Shown: positions 21,623 through 33,520 of the stretch, piece by piece
How the letters are laid out: every line of letters begins with the position of its first letter
Position numbering within the stretch: position 1 is the stretch's first letter
Notes under the pieces: generated by a model
Seen by the model: the letters and a program-made list of their open reading frames with translations, nothing else
The model's database searches: none
What the model was told of the DNA's origin: nothing
Assembly (NCBI RefSeq): GCF_030463535.1
Contig: NC_132893.1
Span: 30,822,782-30,886,781, forward strand
DNA from: Salminus brasiliensis
Taxonomy: Eukaryota > Chordata > Actinopteri > Characiformes > Bryconidae
DNA: 64,000 bases
Reading direction: 5' to 3'
Made by a program: the position numbers and the translations under genes

Positions 21623-24600
21623 CTACAACAAAAAGACACAGAAGATCAGTTGTGTTGACACACAGTGGAAAACTGTGACACGGCACTAGTCTGCTCTCGC
21701 TCGCTACTGCTCGCTCTCGCCCCCAGGCCAGCTGAAGTCATGCTCTAGCTGCTGTACAGAGGGCGTTCGGCAGGCCTGGCATCTAAAAGGAGCCCTTTAT
21801 GTAGAGAATGCAAGTCTAATACAGCAGAGTACCATTATTATGGTCCTTACATTACAGCCCTTATATTGGCTAGTGCTGTGTGTACATAATCTGTATAGGC
21901 CGGTACAGGCTAGTGTTGTGTATACAGACATGTGTGGGTTGCAATACAATAACTTCTCTAGTGTTAAATGACCTATTATAGTCTCTGGTGGATATAATGC
22001 ACTGTTTAACTGTCATGTAGTCTAATTTTTATTTCATAGACTTGTAAATTTGCCAAGAGTTTTGCAATGTTTCCAGCAAATGGATGATTAAAAAAACTGC
22101 TTGTTTATAGGAAATAGCTCTTAAAGAGATGACTGTTTTGCGATGTCTGTTTAACCACATACGTGTATATTGAGTTTTGTAGTGGTGCACCTCAATCAGA
22201 TTGTGTTTAATTAGGGTAGACACACAGGGTTGATTCCCAAGCAGAGATTAAGCCTAGTTCTGGACTACGCTGAGATTGTAGCAGTGAAAGAAAATGCTGA
22301 TGCTTAAACAACCTTATTATCACCAGAATACATAAAAAAATAATGTATTTTATTTACCTTTTACCAAATATTAGAATGCAAATTGGGCTTCATTAACAGA
22401 ACAGTCAGGATGAACAACATAAGCAGGATGAGTAAGTCAGTGTGAGTAAAGTGTATGTAAAACACTCAGCCACAGCTGTTGACTGACCATTCAAAAAGTA
22501 TGATGTCCAAAAGACATCAAAAAGTCCACGTATTCAGAAAAACATCTGATTCAAAGCATGTCCTGAGTCAGATTATTTTGCCCCTCGATCCAATCAGAGT
22601 ATCAACAGATACTGATCTGATCTTTCTGTATGTATAAATAATTCAGTCCCACATTTTAGATAAGATGAGATGCTAATTAATACACTCAGTAAAATCAGTT
22701 ACAGAACGCATTAATGGATGCAAAGGGGTCATGATGTTTGAACATAGCACTGGTTATATTTCTCTATAAAAGGTGTGTAAGCCACTTATGAGAAGAACTG
22801 GCTTTGTTTAACCCCTTACACTCAATGAACTATTAACCGGTAACTACATGCAAAGCAATGCAAACTGGGGGAAAAAGCCAGGAACCAATGGTGGTTCTGA
22901 AGAGCATAAGAGGTCAAGGGCAACAGGCAACAGTAGTTAAAGCCACTGGACAGAATCTGAAGGAATGACCTCCTGCTAGAGAACCCCAGAAGCTCCTAAT
23001 ATATAAATCTATAATATATATATATAATATATAATATATCTAAAACTCCCATCAAAAAGACAGACAAGCAGATGAAGCTCACCCCTACAGCAGCCTTACC
23101 CAATTTGCCTAGAAGAGTCTGTCCGATGTCCTTGATGTCATTGTATTCATGCAGCAGATCAATGTGCTGATCCAGCTCCTCGACAGCAATGCCTCTGTAG
23201 TGACAACAGCATAAAAGAAACCAATCAATGGTTGATCCAATCAGATAAATCCTAAAGATTGCTGATGAGATACAGCCATCATACGATGTTAACCTTTTCT
23301 ATATTCATTTCCAACGACTGTATAGCTACTATTGTGTGTATAACTGTGGTGTCAGGGCTGTTTAAATGGAAATATCATACACATACTTTGGTTTGTGACA
23401 GAACTCCTGTACATAAAGTACCACATTTGCCCATGACAGTCCATCAATGGAGTTAATGATACACGTATTCACACAGAAAATTGCTTGTAAACGGACCATT
23501 ATCTGGATGTTCCTTCTGGGTATCTACACACACACACACAAAACTTACTCATTTTCTAAAAGTGCAATCTCTGAGCCCATCTCTGCTAGTTTCATCTGTA
23601 GGTCTTTGATGTCTTCCTCAATACAGGCTGCAGAGCTCGTTGTGTTGGAAGCCTGAACCTATTAAAAGCACAGAGAAGAGATTTTCTTGTTAAGGCCGGT
23701 TGTAAACTACTCTTCCTTTAATAAAACATTCAATTAAGCTCTAAATTTATACAAATAATTAAACTTACTGGAGATTTGAAGCTGGAATTCACTTTCTTTG
23801 ATCCGGAATAGGGGGTCCTGTCCAAGAAAAAAAAATACGGGAATCAGTCATTAAGGCCTGGAGTCAAGTCTAAACGCAAGTGTACAGAGTTTCCTGTGTG
23901 ATATTAGAAAGACAGCCCTCTGTCCCTGCTTAACAAAATCATCCCCGTCTCTGTCAATCAATGGAAAGGGGCAACCATTAGAAAGGCAGTGTGTATGGGA
24001 CCGGTAGGACTGCATTCATTTACAAAGTGTGCAGATATGAGCGCACTCGCTCTCCAAGCACAATGTGTGAGTTAATCTCTATCCACCACCAAAAGAATAC
24101 ACTAAAGACAAAAGTATTGGGACACCTGCTCATTCATCGTTTCTTCTCAAATCAAGGGCATTAAAGAGTTCATACTGCTTTTGTTGGAGTAACTGTCTCT
24201 ACTGCCCGGGGAAGAAGACTTTCTACTAGATTGTGGGGGAGGATAGCTGTAAGGATTTGATTGCATTCAGGGACAAGAGTGTTGGTGGTGTCAGGAGGAT
24301 GTATGATCACCACCCCAACTCCACCATCACCAACCATCATTTCAGAGAACACAGTTCCACAGCTCAATGCTGGGGGGCTTTATACCCCTCTAGCCCACGC
24401 CTGGCGTTAGACATGGTGTAAATGAACAGTGTATGGTAGAGAACTAATTGGGTATTTTTACTGAAGGACATGGGCTCGGGTTTGGCTCATTCATTGAAAG
24501 ATTCCCAAACTCGAAGCTAACTATTTCTAATATAAAGTGTCTATGGTCTGTACAGTGCCCTTAGCTAACTAACTAACTAACTGGCCAACTAACTAGCTAG

Positions 24601-27600
24601 CTAACTAACTAACTGGCCAGCTAGCTAACTAACTAACTGGCCAGCTAACTAACGAAGTAACTGGCCAGCTAACTTACTAAGTAACTGGCCAGCTAACTAA
24701 CTGGCCAGCTAACTAACTGGCCAGCTAACTAACTAACTGGCCAGCTAACTTACTAAGTAACTGGCCAGCTAACTAACTGGCCAGCTAACTAACTAACTGG
24801 CCAGCTAACTAGCTAACTAACTAACTGGCCAGCTAACTAGCTAACTAACTAACTGGCCAGCTAACTAACTAGCTAGCTAGCTAACTAACTGGCCAGCTAA
24901 CTAACCAGCTAACTAACTGGCCAGCTAACTAACTAACTGGCCAGCTAGCTAACTAACTGGCCAGCTAGCTAACTAACTAACTGGCCAGCTAACTAACTAG
25001 CTAACTAACTGGCCAGCTAACTAACTAACTAGCTAGCTAACTAACTGGCCAGCTACCTAACTAACTAACTAACTGGCCAGCTAACTAACTAACTGGCCAG
25101 CTAACTAACTGGCCAGCTAACCAGCTAACTAACTAACTGGCCAGCTAAATAGCTAACTAACTAACTGGCCAGCTAACTAGCTAACTAACTGGCCAGATAA
25201 CTAGCTAACTAACTGGCCAGATAACTAACTAACTGGCCAGCTAACTAACTAACTGGCCAGCTAGCTAACTAACTAACTGGCCAGCTAGCTAACTGGCCAG
25301 CTAACTAACTAACTGGCCAGCTAGCTAACTAACTAACTGGCCAGCTAACTAGCTAACTAACTGGCCAGATAACTAACTAACTAGCTAGCTAGCTAACTAA
25401 CTGGCCAGCTAGCTAACTGGCCAGCTAACTAACTGGCCAGCTAACTAACTAACTGGCCAGCTAACTAGCTAACTAACTGGCCAGCTAACTAGCTAACTAA
25501 CTGGCCAGATAACTAACTAACTAGCTAGCTAACTAACTGGCCAGATAACTAACTAACTGGCCAGCTAACTAACTAACTGGCCAGCTAACTAGCTAACTAA
25601 CTGGCCAGCTAACTAGCTAACTAACTGGCCAGCTAACTAACTAACTGGCCAGCTAGCTAACTAACTAACTGGCCAGCTAACTAACTAACTAACTGGCCAG
25701 CTAACTAACTAACTGGCCAGCTAGCTAACTAACTAACTGGCCAGCTAACTAACTAACTAACTGGCCATCTAACTAACTAACTAACTGGTCAGCTAACTAG
25801 CTAACTAACTGGCCAGATAACTAACTAACTAGCTAGCTAACTAACTGGCCAGCTAACTAACTAACTGGCCAGCTAACTAGCTAACTAACTGGCCAGCTAG
25901 CTAACTAACTAACTGGCCAGCTAACTAACTAACTGGCCAGCTAGCTAACTAACTAACTGGCCAGCTAACTAGCTAACTAACTGGCCAGATAACTAACTAG
26001 CTAGCTAACTAACTGGCCAGCTAACTAACTAACTGGCCAGCTAACTAACTAACTGGCCAGCTAACTAGCTAACTAACTGGCCAGCTAACTAACTAACTGG
26101 CCAGCTAGCTAACTAACTAACTGGCCAGCTAGCTAACTAACTAACTGGCCAGCTAACTAACTAACTGGCCAGCTAACTAACTGGCCAGCTAACTAACTAA
26201 CTGGCCAGCTAGCTAACTAACTAACTGGCCAGCTAACTAACTAACTAACTGGCCAGCTAACTAACTAACTGGCCAGCTAACTAACTAACTAACTGGCCAG
26301 CTAACTAGCTAACTAACTGGCCAGCTAACTAGCTGGCCAGATAACTAACTAACTAGCTAGCTAACTAACTGGCCAGCTAACTAACTAACTGGCCAGCTAA
26401 CTAACTAACTGGCCAGCTAACTAGCTGGCCAGCTAACTAACTAACTGGCCAGCTAGCTAACTAACTGGCCAGCTAACTAACTAACTGGCCAGCTAACTAA
26501 CTAACTGGCCAGCTAACTAGCTGGCCAGCTAACTAACTAACTGGCCAGCTAACTAACTAACTGGCCAGCTAACTAACTAGCTAGCTAGCTAACTAACTGG
26601 CCAGCTAACTAACCAGCTAACTAACTGGCCAGCTAACTAACTAACTGGCCAGCTAGCTAACTAACTGGCCAGCTAGCTAACTAACTAACTGGCCAGCTAA
26701 CTAACTAGCTAACTAACTGGCCAGCTAACTAACTAACTAGCTAGCTAACTAACTGGCCAGCTACCTAACTAACTAACTAACTGGCCAGCTAACTAACTAA
26801 CTGGCCAGCTAACTAACTGGCCAGCTAACCAGCTAACTAACTAACTGGCCAGCTAAATAGCTAACTAACTAACTGGCCAGCTAACTAGCTAACTAACTGG
26901 CCAGATAACTAGCTAACTAACTGGCCAGATAACTAACTAACTGGCCAGCTAACTAACTAACTGGCCAGCTAGCTAACTAACTAACTGGCCAGCTAGCTAA
27001 CTGGCCAGCTAACTAACTAACTGGCCAGCTAGCTAACTAACTAACTGGCCAGCTAACTAGCTAACTAACTGGCCAGATAACTAACTAACTAGCTAGCTAG
27101 CTAACTAACTGGCCAGCTAGCTAACTGGCCAGCTAACTAACTGGCCAGCTAACTAACTAACTGGCCAGCTAACTAGCTAACTAACTGGCCAGCTAACTAG
27201 CTAACTAACTGGCCAGATAACTAACTAACTAGCTAGCTAACTAACTGGCCAGATAACTAACTAACTGGCCAGCTAACTAACTAACTGGCCAGCTAACTAG
27301 CTAACTAACTGGCCAGCTAACTAGCTAACTAACTGGCCAGCTAACTAACTAACTGGCCAGCTAGCTAACTAACTAACTGGCCAGCTAACTAACTAACTAA
27401 CTGGCCAGCTAACTAACTAACTGGCCAGCTAGCTAACTAACTAACTGGCCAGCTAACTAACTAACTAACTGGCCATCTAACTAACTAACTAACTGGTCAG
27501 CTAACTAGCTAACTAACTGGCCAGATAACTAACTAACTAGCTAGCTAACTAACTGGCCAGCTAACTAACTAACTGGCCAGCTAACTAGCTAACTAACTGG

Positions 27601-28384
27601 CCAGCTAGCTAACTAACTAACTGGCCAGCTAACTAACTAACTGGCCAGCTAGCTAACTAACTAACTGGCCAGCTAACTAGCTAACTAACTGGCCAGATAA
27701 CTAACTAGCTAGCTAACTAACTGGCCAGCTAACTAACTAACTGGCCAGCTAACTAACTAACTGGCCAGCTAACTAGCTAACTAACTGGCCAGCTAACTAA
27801 CTAACTGGCCAGCTAGCTAACTAACTAACTGGCCAGCTAGCTAACTAACTAACTGGCCAGCTAACTAACTAACTGGCCAGCTAACTAACTGGCCAGCTAA
27901 CTAACTAACTGGCCAGCTAGCTAACTAACTAACTGGCCAGCTAACTAACTAACTAACTGGCCAGCTAACTAACTAACTGGCCAGCTAACTAACTAACTAA
28001 CTGGCCAGCTAACTAGCTAACTAACTGGCCAGCTAACTAGCTGGCCAGATAACTAACTAACTAGCTAGCTAACTAACTGGCCAGCTAACTAACTAACTGG
28101 CCAGCTAACTAACTAACTGGCCAGCTAACTAGCTGGCCAGCTAACTAACTAACTGGCCAGCTAGCTAACTAACTGGCCAGCTAACTAACTAACTAACTGG
28201 CCAGCTAACTAACTAACTGGCCAGCTAACTAACTGGCTAACTAGCTAACTAGCTAACCTCCCACCCAGACGTTTGTTTACCTTTGTCTTGAGGCTAACGC
28301 CGCTGCGCCTCTCTGCGGAGTAAACTTCAACGGCGTCTCCTCGACAGAACCAGCCTGTACATCCTGAGACGTACCTGAATCCAT
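21558..28384 (-). CDS. swi5: swi5, DNA repair protein SWI5 homolog (complete, five coding exons)
   Basis: SWI5 forms a complex with SFR1 that promotes RAD51 filament function in homologous recombination in the nucleus. The coding exons on the minus strand are 28281-28384, 23769-23817, 23549-23652, 23100-23194 and 21558-21622, totalling 417 nt including the stop (138 residues). All introns are GT/AG and phases agree. The N-terminus ([12 protein letters not shown] to about 50) is low-complexity. Residues about 57-86 form a Glu/Lys/Leu-rich helix ([20 protein letters not shown]) that fits the family coiled coil. The Swi5 core motif [18 protein letters not shown] and the C-terminus [18 protein letters not shown] match vertebrate SWI5. 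The first ATG of the open frame is used as start. Intron 1 is 4.46 kb, mostly a satellite-like array. Confidence 0.95.
23100..23194 (-). CDS. swi5: swi5 coding exon 4 (core motif)
   Basis: A 95-nt exon encoding [20 protein letters not shown] and then [11 protein letters not shown], the most conserved part of Swi5. The acceptor is GTCACTACAG and the donor is TTGG|GTAAGGC. Confidence 0.95.
23549..23652 (-). CDS. swi5: swi5 coding exon 3 (coiled coil)
   Basis: A 104-nt exon encoding [20 protein letters not shown] and then [14 protein letters not shown]. The acceptor is AATAGGTTCAG and the donor is ATGA|GTAAGTTT. Confidence 0.93.
23769..23817 (-). CDS. swi5: swi5 coding exon 2
   Basis: A 49-nt exon encoding (R)[16 protein letters not shown]. 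The acceptor is CTTGGACAG and the donor is CCA|GTAAGTTT. It joins exon 1 with phase 2 and ends in phase 0. Confidence 0.9.
24098..24420 (+). mobile_element. TIR element in swi5 intron 1
   Basis: The left end is TACACTAAAGACAAAAGTAT TGGGACACC. The body has CAGCTCAATGCTGGGGGGCT and CCTGGCGTTAGACATGGTG. The right terminus is missing. Confidence 0.7.
24562..28256. repeat. 3.7-kb array of 4-bp words (CTAA/CTAG/CTGG/CCAG) in swi5 intron 1
   Basis: The typical unit is CTGGCCAGCTAACTAACTAA, varying in the number of CTAA and CTAG words, so spacings are multiples of 4. The 8-bp palindrome CTGGCCAG recurs about every 12-28 bp. Rare variants (CTACC, GGCCATCT, GGTCAG, CTAAAT, AACCAGCT) each occur twice at an offset of exactly 1,708 bp, showing a long tandem duplication of about 24842-26470 and 26550-28178. 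No ORF is possible because CTAA repeats carry stops in all frames on both strands. The array fills about 83% of intron 1. Confidence 0.97.
28281..28384 (-). CDS. swi5: swi5 coding exon 1
   Basis: A 104-nt exon with the ATG at 28384-28382, encoding [10 protein letters not shown] through ALASRQ. The donor is AAAG|GTAAACAA, phase 2. The tandem array of intron 1 begins only about 24 nt beyond this donor. Confidence 0.88.
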
Positions 28385-28580
28385 CTGCACTAATTACACC
28401 CGACTAAATGAGTCTGTTGAGTATTTTCTTAATTAACGACGATAAATAAACCTTTAATAGACGAGAAGTCCATTAGCCCAACAGCTTACCCAAACGTTTT
28501 AGCGCGCCTCGCTTTGGAACGGTAGACGTCACTCTCGGCGACATATTTCATTGGATGTTACGGAAATGGGGGCGGGGCTT
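28385..28580 (-). promoter_or_regulatory. swi5: Probable swi5 promoter and 5' leader
   Basis: Upstream of the swi5 ATG are TAGACGTCACTC (CRE-like, 28523-28534), CATTGGA (CCAAT box on the minus strand, about 28549-28555) and GGGGGCGGGGC (GC box, about 28568-28578). CpG density is higher than in the flanking AT-rich DNA. The transcription start is not defined. Confidence 0.6.
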
Positions 28581-28599
28581 TTAAAATGATTACAATTTA

Positions 28600-29300
28600 T
28601 TTACGCCTTATTTTATATATTTATACATTTTTGCACATACTGGATGAGTAATTAATCAAAACCTGAAAAGTGCAACTTTTTCTTTCCGATTTAAATTATT
28701 TTTAATTAATTATTTTTCAGCATAGATTATTTATTAGTTATATTGCCGAACTGAACAAATGTATTAACGTTTGATTTTGTATTTGTAAATAAATAAAAAT
28801 ATAATCAGTCTTTATTCTCATCAGAATATATTACTAAAATATTTCACTAAAATTATGGTCTGCAGTTGCGGTAATATTTCTTGAAATTTCCCCAATTAAT
28901 GTGCGACATAAGCATAAGTATTGCTCAGTTGAACATTGTGATTATGATATTTATACTCCTCTGCACTTTAAAAAAACAAAGAACATTACCTTCTCACACC
29001 AAGGAAATTAAGTTTCACTGCAATAAGAGCAGACTTTTATTCTACCGGAATTTAAGCTTTTAATTTGCAACCCATGCAATTCTCCGCTCCACCAGCAGAT
29101 GGTAGAGCAAACTAAGGAAACGTCACCACATGAAAGAGACCAGAGAAGAGCTCAATTTTAAATACAAATATTACATAATTAATAATCTCAATAATTTTTC
29201 TGTTCTTATTAGACTGACATTTTTACTAAAGCCTCTAAACTTCAAACAGATGGACATTTACTTTAGTAAAAGTGTTGTTTCCCCCCAAAGAGAACAGCTC
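28600..29300. other. AT-rich intergenic DNA upstream of swi5
   Basis: No exon, RNA gene or recognisable repeat is seen. The short ORFs are lysine- and asparagine-rich, as expected of AT-rich non-coding DNA. Confidence 0.5.
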
Positions 29301-29309
29301 AATGGTGAT

Positions 29310-29545
29310 TCTTCCCAGTTGTCCACCAAGGTCAATAGACGTTGTTATCAGCCAACATCATATTCCCGTAAACGTTTTTAGATATTTAGTAGTGAGGTAT
29401 GGTTATCAAAACCTAATGTCTACTACAGTACATAATGTTAACCTCCACAGAGTGTGAAATTCTAACGTTGTCAGACCTCCATCATATGCTTTTGACCTTA
29501 AGTCATGGTGCTCGGTACCCAAAATTCAGCGTCTGTCGACAGTCC
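29310..29545. repeat. Degenerate repeat with GACGTTGTTATC and CAGCGTCTGTCGAC words
   Basis: Diverged units with ATAGACGTTGTTATCAG, TGGTTATCAAAACCTAATGT and TACCCAAAATTCAGCGTCTG resemble the better array at 43596-43885. The units are roughly 60-75 bp. Confidence 0.5.
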
Positions 29546-30041
29546 CATATATTAGTCATAGCATAAAACCAGATTAAATGGAAGGAACCATTTTCTAATT
29601 TGAGCACAACTATTCAGTTTATTTTTTTAACTCTCACACCAGTTAATTTTAACAACTGCAACAGCTGCAGTTAACACATCTGCTTTAGTGTGTGAAAGAG
29701 GAATCCTGTGCTTAAACATGCTTTACTCACTTCTCCCTTCAATTCCAGCATTTGACTTCCCTTAAAAAGCCTCGCAAACACATGCCACATCTCCGAGGTC
29801 TCAGAGAGAAGGCGACTGTGGCTGATCACAGGCTAAGGCACGGCCTTAGAATCCACTTCACATGGGAAGGCCTGTAACGGATCCCTTCAGCTGCTTTTTA
29901 ATAGATAAGCTTGCTACTTTTCATCTGCGTCTACGTCTTTCACCTTAAAGGCATGCTGCCGGTCACCCCAGGCACACGTTTGATGATCCAGGCTTTAGCA
30001 GGCTTACAGTGGAGGTTTGTAGGGCATGTTAGAGCCTTTCT

Positions 30042-30209
30042 TCACATTAGAACCAGCAGCACACAGTGCACAGTCTCCTTGCCGATGGTGAAGTGGCCAC
30101 AGGCCGTGTTGCAGTTGTTGACTGCATTGCCAGAGCCAGTGATAAGCTGTCCGGGTGGTAAATTGCAGAAAATATCCCGAGCATTTATCATCTGTGAATA
30201 AGCTCTCAT
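30042..30209 (-). other. Unassigned 55-codon ORF in a unique, GC-richer block
   Basis: The minus-strand frame reads MRAYSQMINARDIFCNLPPG and continues through VNNCNTACGHFTIGKETVHC to a TGA. Composition is balanced with five cysteines, unlike the repeat-derived ORFs nearby. A TTCACAG acceptor-like site lies just inside it. I recognise no family. It may be a small exon, a decayed exon, or a conserved non-coding element with chance coding capacity; a 96-codon plus-strand ORF overlaps it. Confidence 0.3.
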
Positions 30210-31274
30210 TAGGTAACCGCCAATTAAAGACGTGCCTCAGCTCTGAAATGTGGGTATGAGGCTCTGAATGGCTTATTTATATTTTCTCAACGTACAGAGG
30301 ACAAATCCTACAGCCAAGGACAAAAAGGGTTCTTTGCACAATGCCATAAGAGATCTCCTTTTAATGGATCTCCTTTTTCACATAATGTTTAAAGAGCCTT
30401 CATATAAAATGAAAAGATGAAGGTTTATGCCACCTTTAAGGCTTTTCACACTCACAAATACCAGACCTGCTTCCTTAGAGGACCAAAAGTGGTTCTGTGG
30501 CATCACTCCAAATGTATTCATTTGACCATAATTAGAATAAACATCTCGTCTCAAATTTATCAACCTCCTCAGAGTAAGAACGCTTGTCTGGGATCCCTTA
30601 GGCCTTTTACATATCAGGGAATGGGGCTACATAGGCTGACTAGGCCTATCCTTACTCTGAGACTTGATAATCTATGGGCCCTTATTAGCCTTCACTTTTA
30701 AACCGTTCTTGATGTTTTCCCACAGGACGTCTGTGCTGGAAATAGAACATCACATCTGTTAACATGCTTTAAAACTCAATACTGAGACTACTGAGATGGA
30801 GGCAGATGGGAACTTGAGTGTGCTCTTCAGGCCAAATAGTGATGCAAGGCCAGTTAAGGATGAGGTTGTACACAAAGTCTAATGCCCCTCCAGCTGGCGT
30901 TTGGCATTTAGGGTCATTTCATGCCAACTCAGGCTATGGCATGTCTGGTGACATCATGGATTTCCATGAAAAAAAAAAAATCAGACAAAAACTACCTTAA
31001 AATATCACAACTGTTCCCCATCTCAAATTTTTTATGTTTGTATTTCTTATTGTACTGCTTGCAGAAAAAAGAATTAAACACTAAATTAAATTAAATAATG
31101 TTTTTAACTGACTTAAAAAGGACAACTCAAAGATGAAATATCGCACGATTTGACGTAACAATCAACAAATGAGTTGGTTATAATTAAACACTAATAATAG
31201 GTCACAATAATATTTTACTTATAATCAACTCAAATAATTTGTTAAAACTTTATTATAATAAAAATATGATTTAT

Positions 31275-31745
31275 TCGAGCCTCTTCTTATGCACTTATCT
31301 TCCTTGTCAGGGTCACAGTGGGCCCAGAGCCTACCTGGAATGACTGGCCACAAGGCAGGAATGATTCCTGGACAGAACGCCAGTCCATCACAGGGTACCA
31401 CATACACCCACACACTCACACCTAGGGGCAATTTAGCACAGTCAACAGTGATTTGAGTGGTTCTTTGAGTGTTGCCATAGAAGAACCACTTTTGGTTCCT
31501 TAAAGAACCATTTTTGTAACAGAGATTTAAATTGAGAAAGAACCTTTACATCAAGGGAAGTTGTTTAGGTTGTTGAAAGGTTCTTCAGACTCACACATCT
31601 CTATGACAAGCATGTTTTTATAGAACCAACAGTGGTTCTTCTTTGTAGCACCTTTATTTTTAAGAGTGTGCGGTGGGAGGAAACCCACAGTGACACAGAG
31701 AAAACACGCCACACTCCTCACAGACAGTCAGAGAGTCTGGAGAGA
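31275..31745. repeat. Dispersed teleost repeat split by a later insertion
   Basis: The left part (CAGGGTCACAGTGGGCCCAG, CATCACAGGGTACCACATAC, CTAGGGGCAATTTAGCACAG) and right part (GTGGGAGGAAACCCACAGTG, ACACGCCACACTCCTCACAG) belong to one common fish repeat. They are separated by the element at 31448-31672. Confidence 0.65.
31448..31672. mobile_element. Short palindromic element with AAGAACC/GGTTCTT termini, nested
   Basis: This segment is rich in inverted GGTTCTT and AAGAACC words (TTTGGTTCCTTAAAGAACCA) and has complementary ends near 31455 and 31640. It interrupts the 31275-31745 repeat. No ORF is present; it is probably a MITE. Confidence 0.55.
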
Positions 31746-32861
31746 GGACTGAAGGGCTGCCTGCTGCGCCTGCATGCAATATTTGGAGTTACACCATAAA
31801 CTGTAGGCCAGCTGTATTTTCCCTGTATTTTCTCAAAATGCACTAATAACATAAAAAAATGCAGATGGTTTAGTAGATCTTCATAGATTTTAATTGATCT
31901 TCATAGTTTAATAATAATAAAGGACATATACGACCAGAAGAGCAGTGAATGTAAACCCTATAGTGAACTCTAGGAATATAAATAGAAAAACACTGGATTT
32001 CCAAAGGTTTAGGGACAGGGACCACACCCCAAACTCCATGTGCTGAACATACTTCGCACCCACCTCCTCCCAATCTCCTCCTTTTTCTCCATCACTTACC
32101 ACAGGAAAGCCAATCGGGACTCCCGGGACTCACTCGCAAACAGCATTTTATTGCATTTAAATTATCACCTAATTATTTTCTCCTGGAAATCCATAACATG
32201 ACCAGACAGGCCCTCGGTGAGTTGGTGTCAAATGACTCCTTACAGGCTTCTGCTTCCAGACATTTCGTTTGACTGGCAATGCTCATCAATGATGAGTACC
32301 CTTAACATGATTAGGTGGGGCTAACTGGCTGTAGACTGAATATGTGGTTATATGTACATGTTGATTTTTGTGTCATCATAGAAACAATACATTCAAATGG
32401 CCTGTTTTTGCAGCTGAGTTTCCGTAAAGACTGTAAACTTAAAAATTTTATGAGGAATATGAGAAAAATGTGAGAAAAATATGAGGAAAAGTTCAGTTGT
32501 CCATGAGAAGGGCCCTCCAATGGACTCCAAACACACTAGCATTAATCAACGTCCACAAAACTGGCCCTTAGTGCACCTCGGGACACCTACCTGAGATCAG
32601 CCCTCCAGATGTGAGCCATGAGGAGCTACCCACTGACTGTCTGAGAGTCTAAGGCCGTGAGCAAGCATTCACATGACACATCTGTGTAGCAGATCTGACC
32701 TTCAGAAGGTTATTGAATATGACAGACACTTCAGGAGCGGGTGACAGCGCTGTAACTGAGCCTGCGAAACGCATTTCAGCACCAGCAGCACAGGGAGCTG
32801 TCTGATCACGCTCGGCTGACCGCTATCAAAGGAAGGAGAAATTCTACTAAGAGAGACAGAG

Positions 32862-32862
32862 G

Positions 32863-32898
<36 letters not shown>
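32862..32898. repeat. (GA)n microsatellite
   Basis: A short, nearly pure GA run of about 36 bp. The overlapping Ser/Leu ORF is an artefact. Confidence 0.9.
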
Positions 32899-32901
<3 letters not shown>

Positions 32902-33356
32902 AATATGAAAAAGAAGGAATTTGCCCTATTCTGCCAGCTCTCTGGAGCCATCCTTTATTCATGCGCTCCCCACGAGGAGTGCTACAGGAATGGGCAGGAT
33001 GAAAGATTCACAGCCGCCCATCTCACACACATGGGGTAATGGGTCTGGAGAGGGCTCTCTTGCGTCCGTGAGAATCCTGCCTGTGCATATGTGTGTGTGT
33101 AGGCATCTTGCACCAAAGGCTGAGGCACCTCACTTGCAGACATCAAGCCAGGTTCCTTAAATGGTTCTAGGAAAACGTTCTTCATTCCCTAGAATTCAGC
33201 AGGCCTTTACTGTTACAGCACCTTCAAGACTGATGTAAGATAAATGAGCTCCATTCTGATTGGCTATCCTGTATTGCGCCTCATTGAAAAAGCACTCAGA
33301 GCTGAAACACTCCTCAGAACTGTAGTATGAGTGGGTGGGGCTAAACTGGGCATAGA

Positions 33357-33520
33357 TACATTCTATGGACAAAAGTATTGGGACACTCCTCTTAACCATT
33401 GAATTGGGGGCCAGCTCCTTATTAATGCCTATGGGTTCAGAATTGGATGCCATAAAAACTCCTGTCAAAAACTCCTGATGTCATGTGCAGGTGTCCCAAT
33501 ACTTTTGACCACATAGTGTA
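33357..33520. mobile_element. 164-bp MITE with well-preserved TIRs
   Basis: The left end TACATTCTATGGACAAAAGT ATTGGGACAC and the right end GTGTCCCAATACTTTTGACC ACATAGTGTA are inverted repeats of about 30 bp. The internal sequence is about 100 bp and non-coding. The TA at both ends fits a TA target duplication of Tc1/mariner type. Confidence 0.8.

Noticed and set aside
24562..28256. CRISPR-like or telomere-like array
   Set aside because: Units vary in length by multiples of four with no unique spacers, the context is an intron of a vertebrate gene, and the unit is not a telomere repeat.
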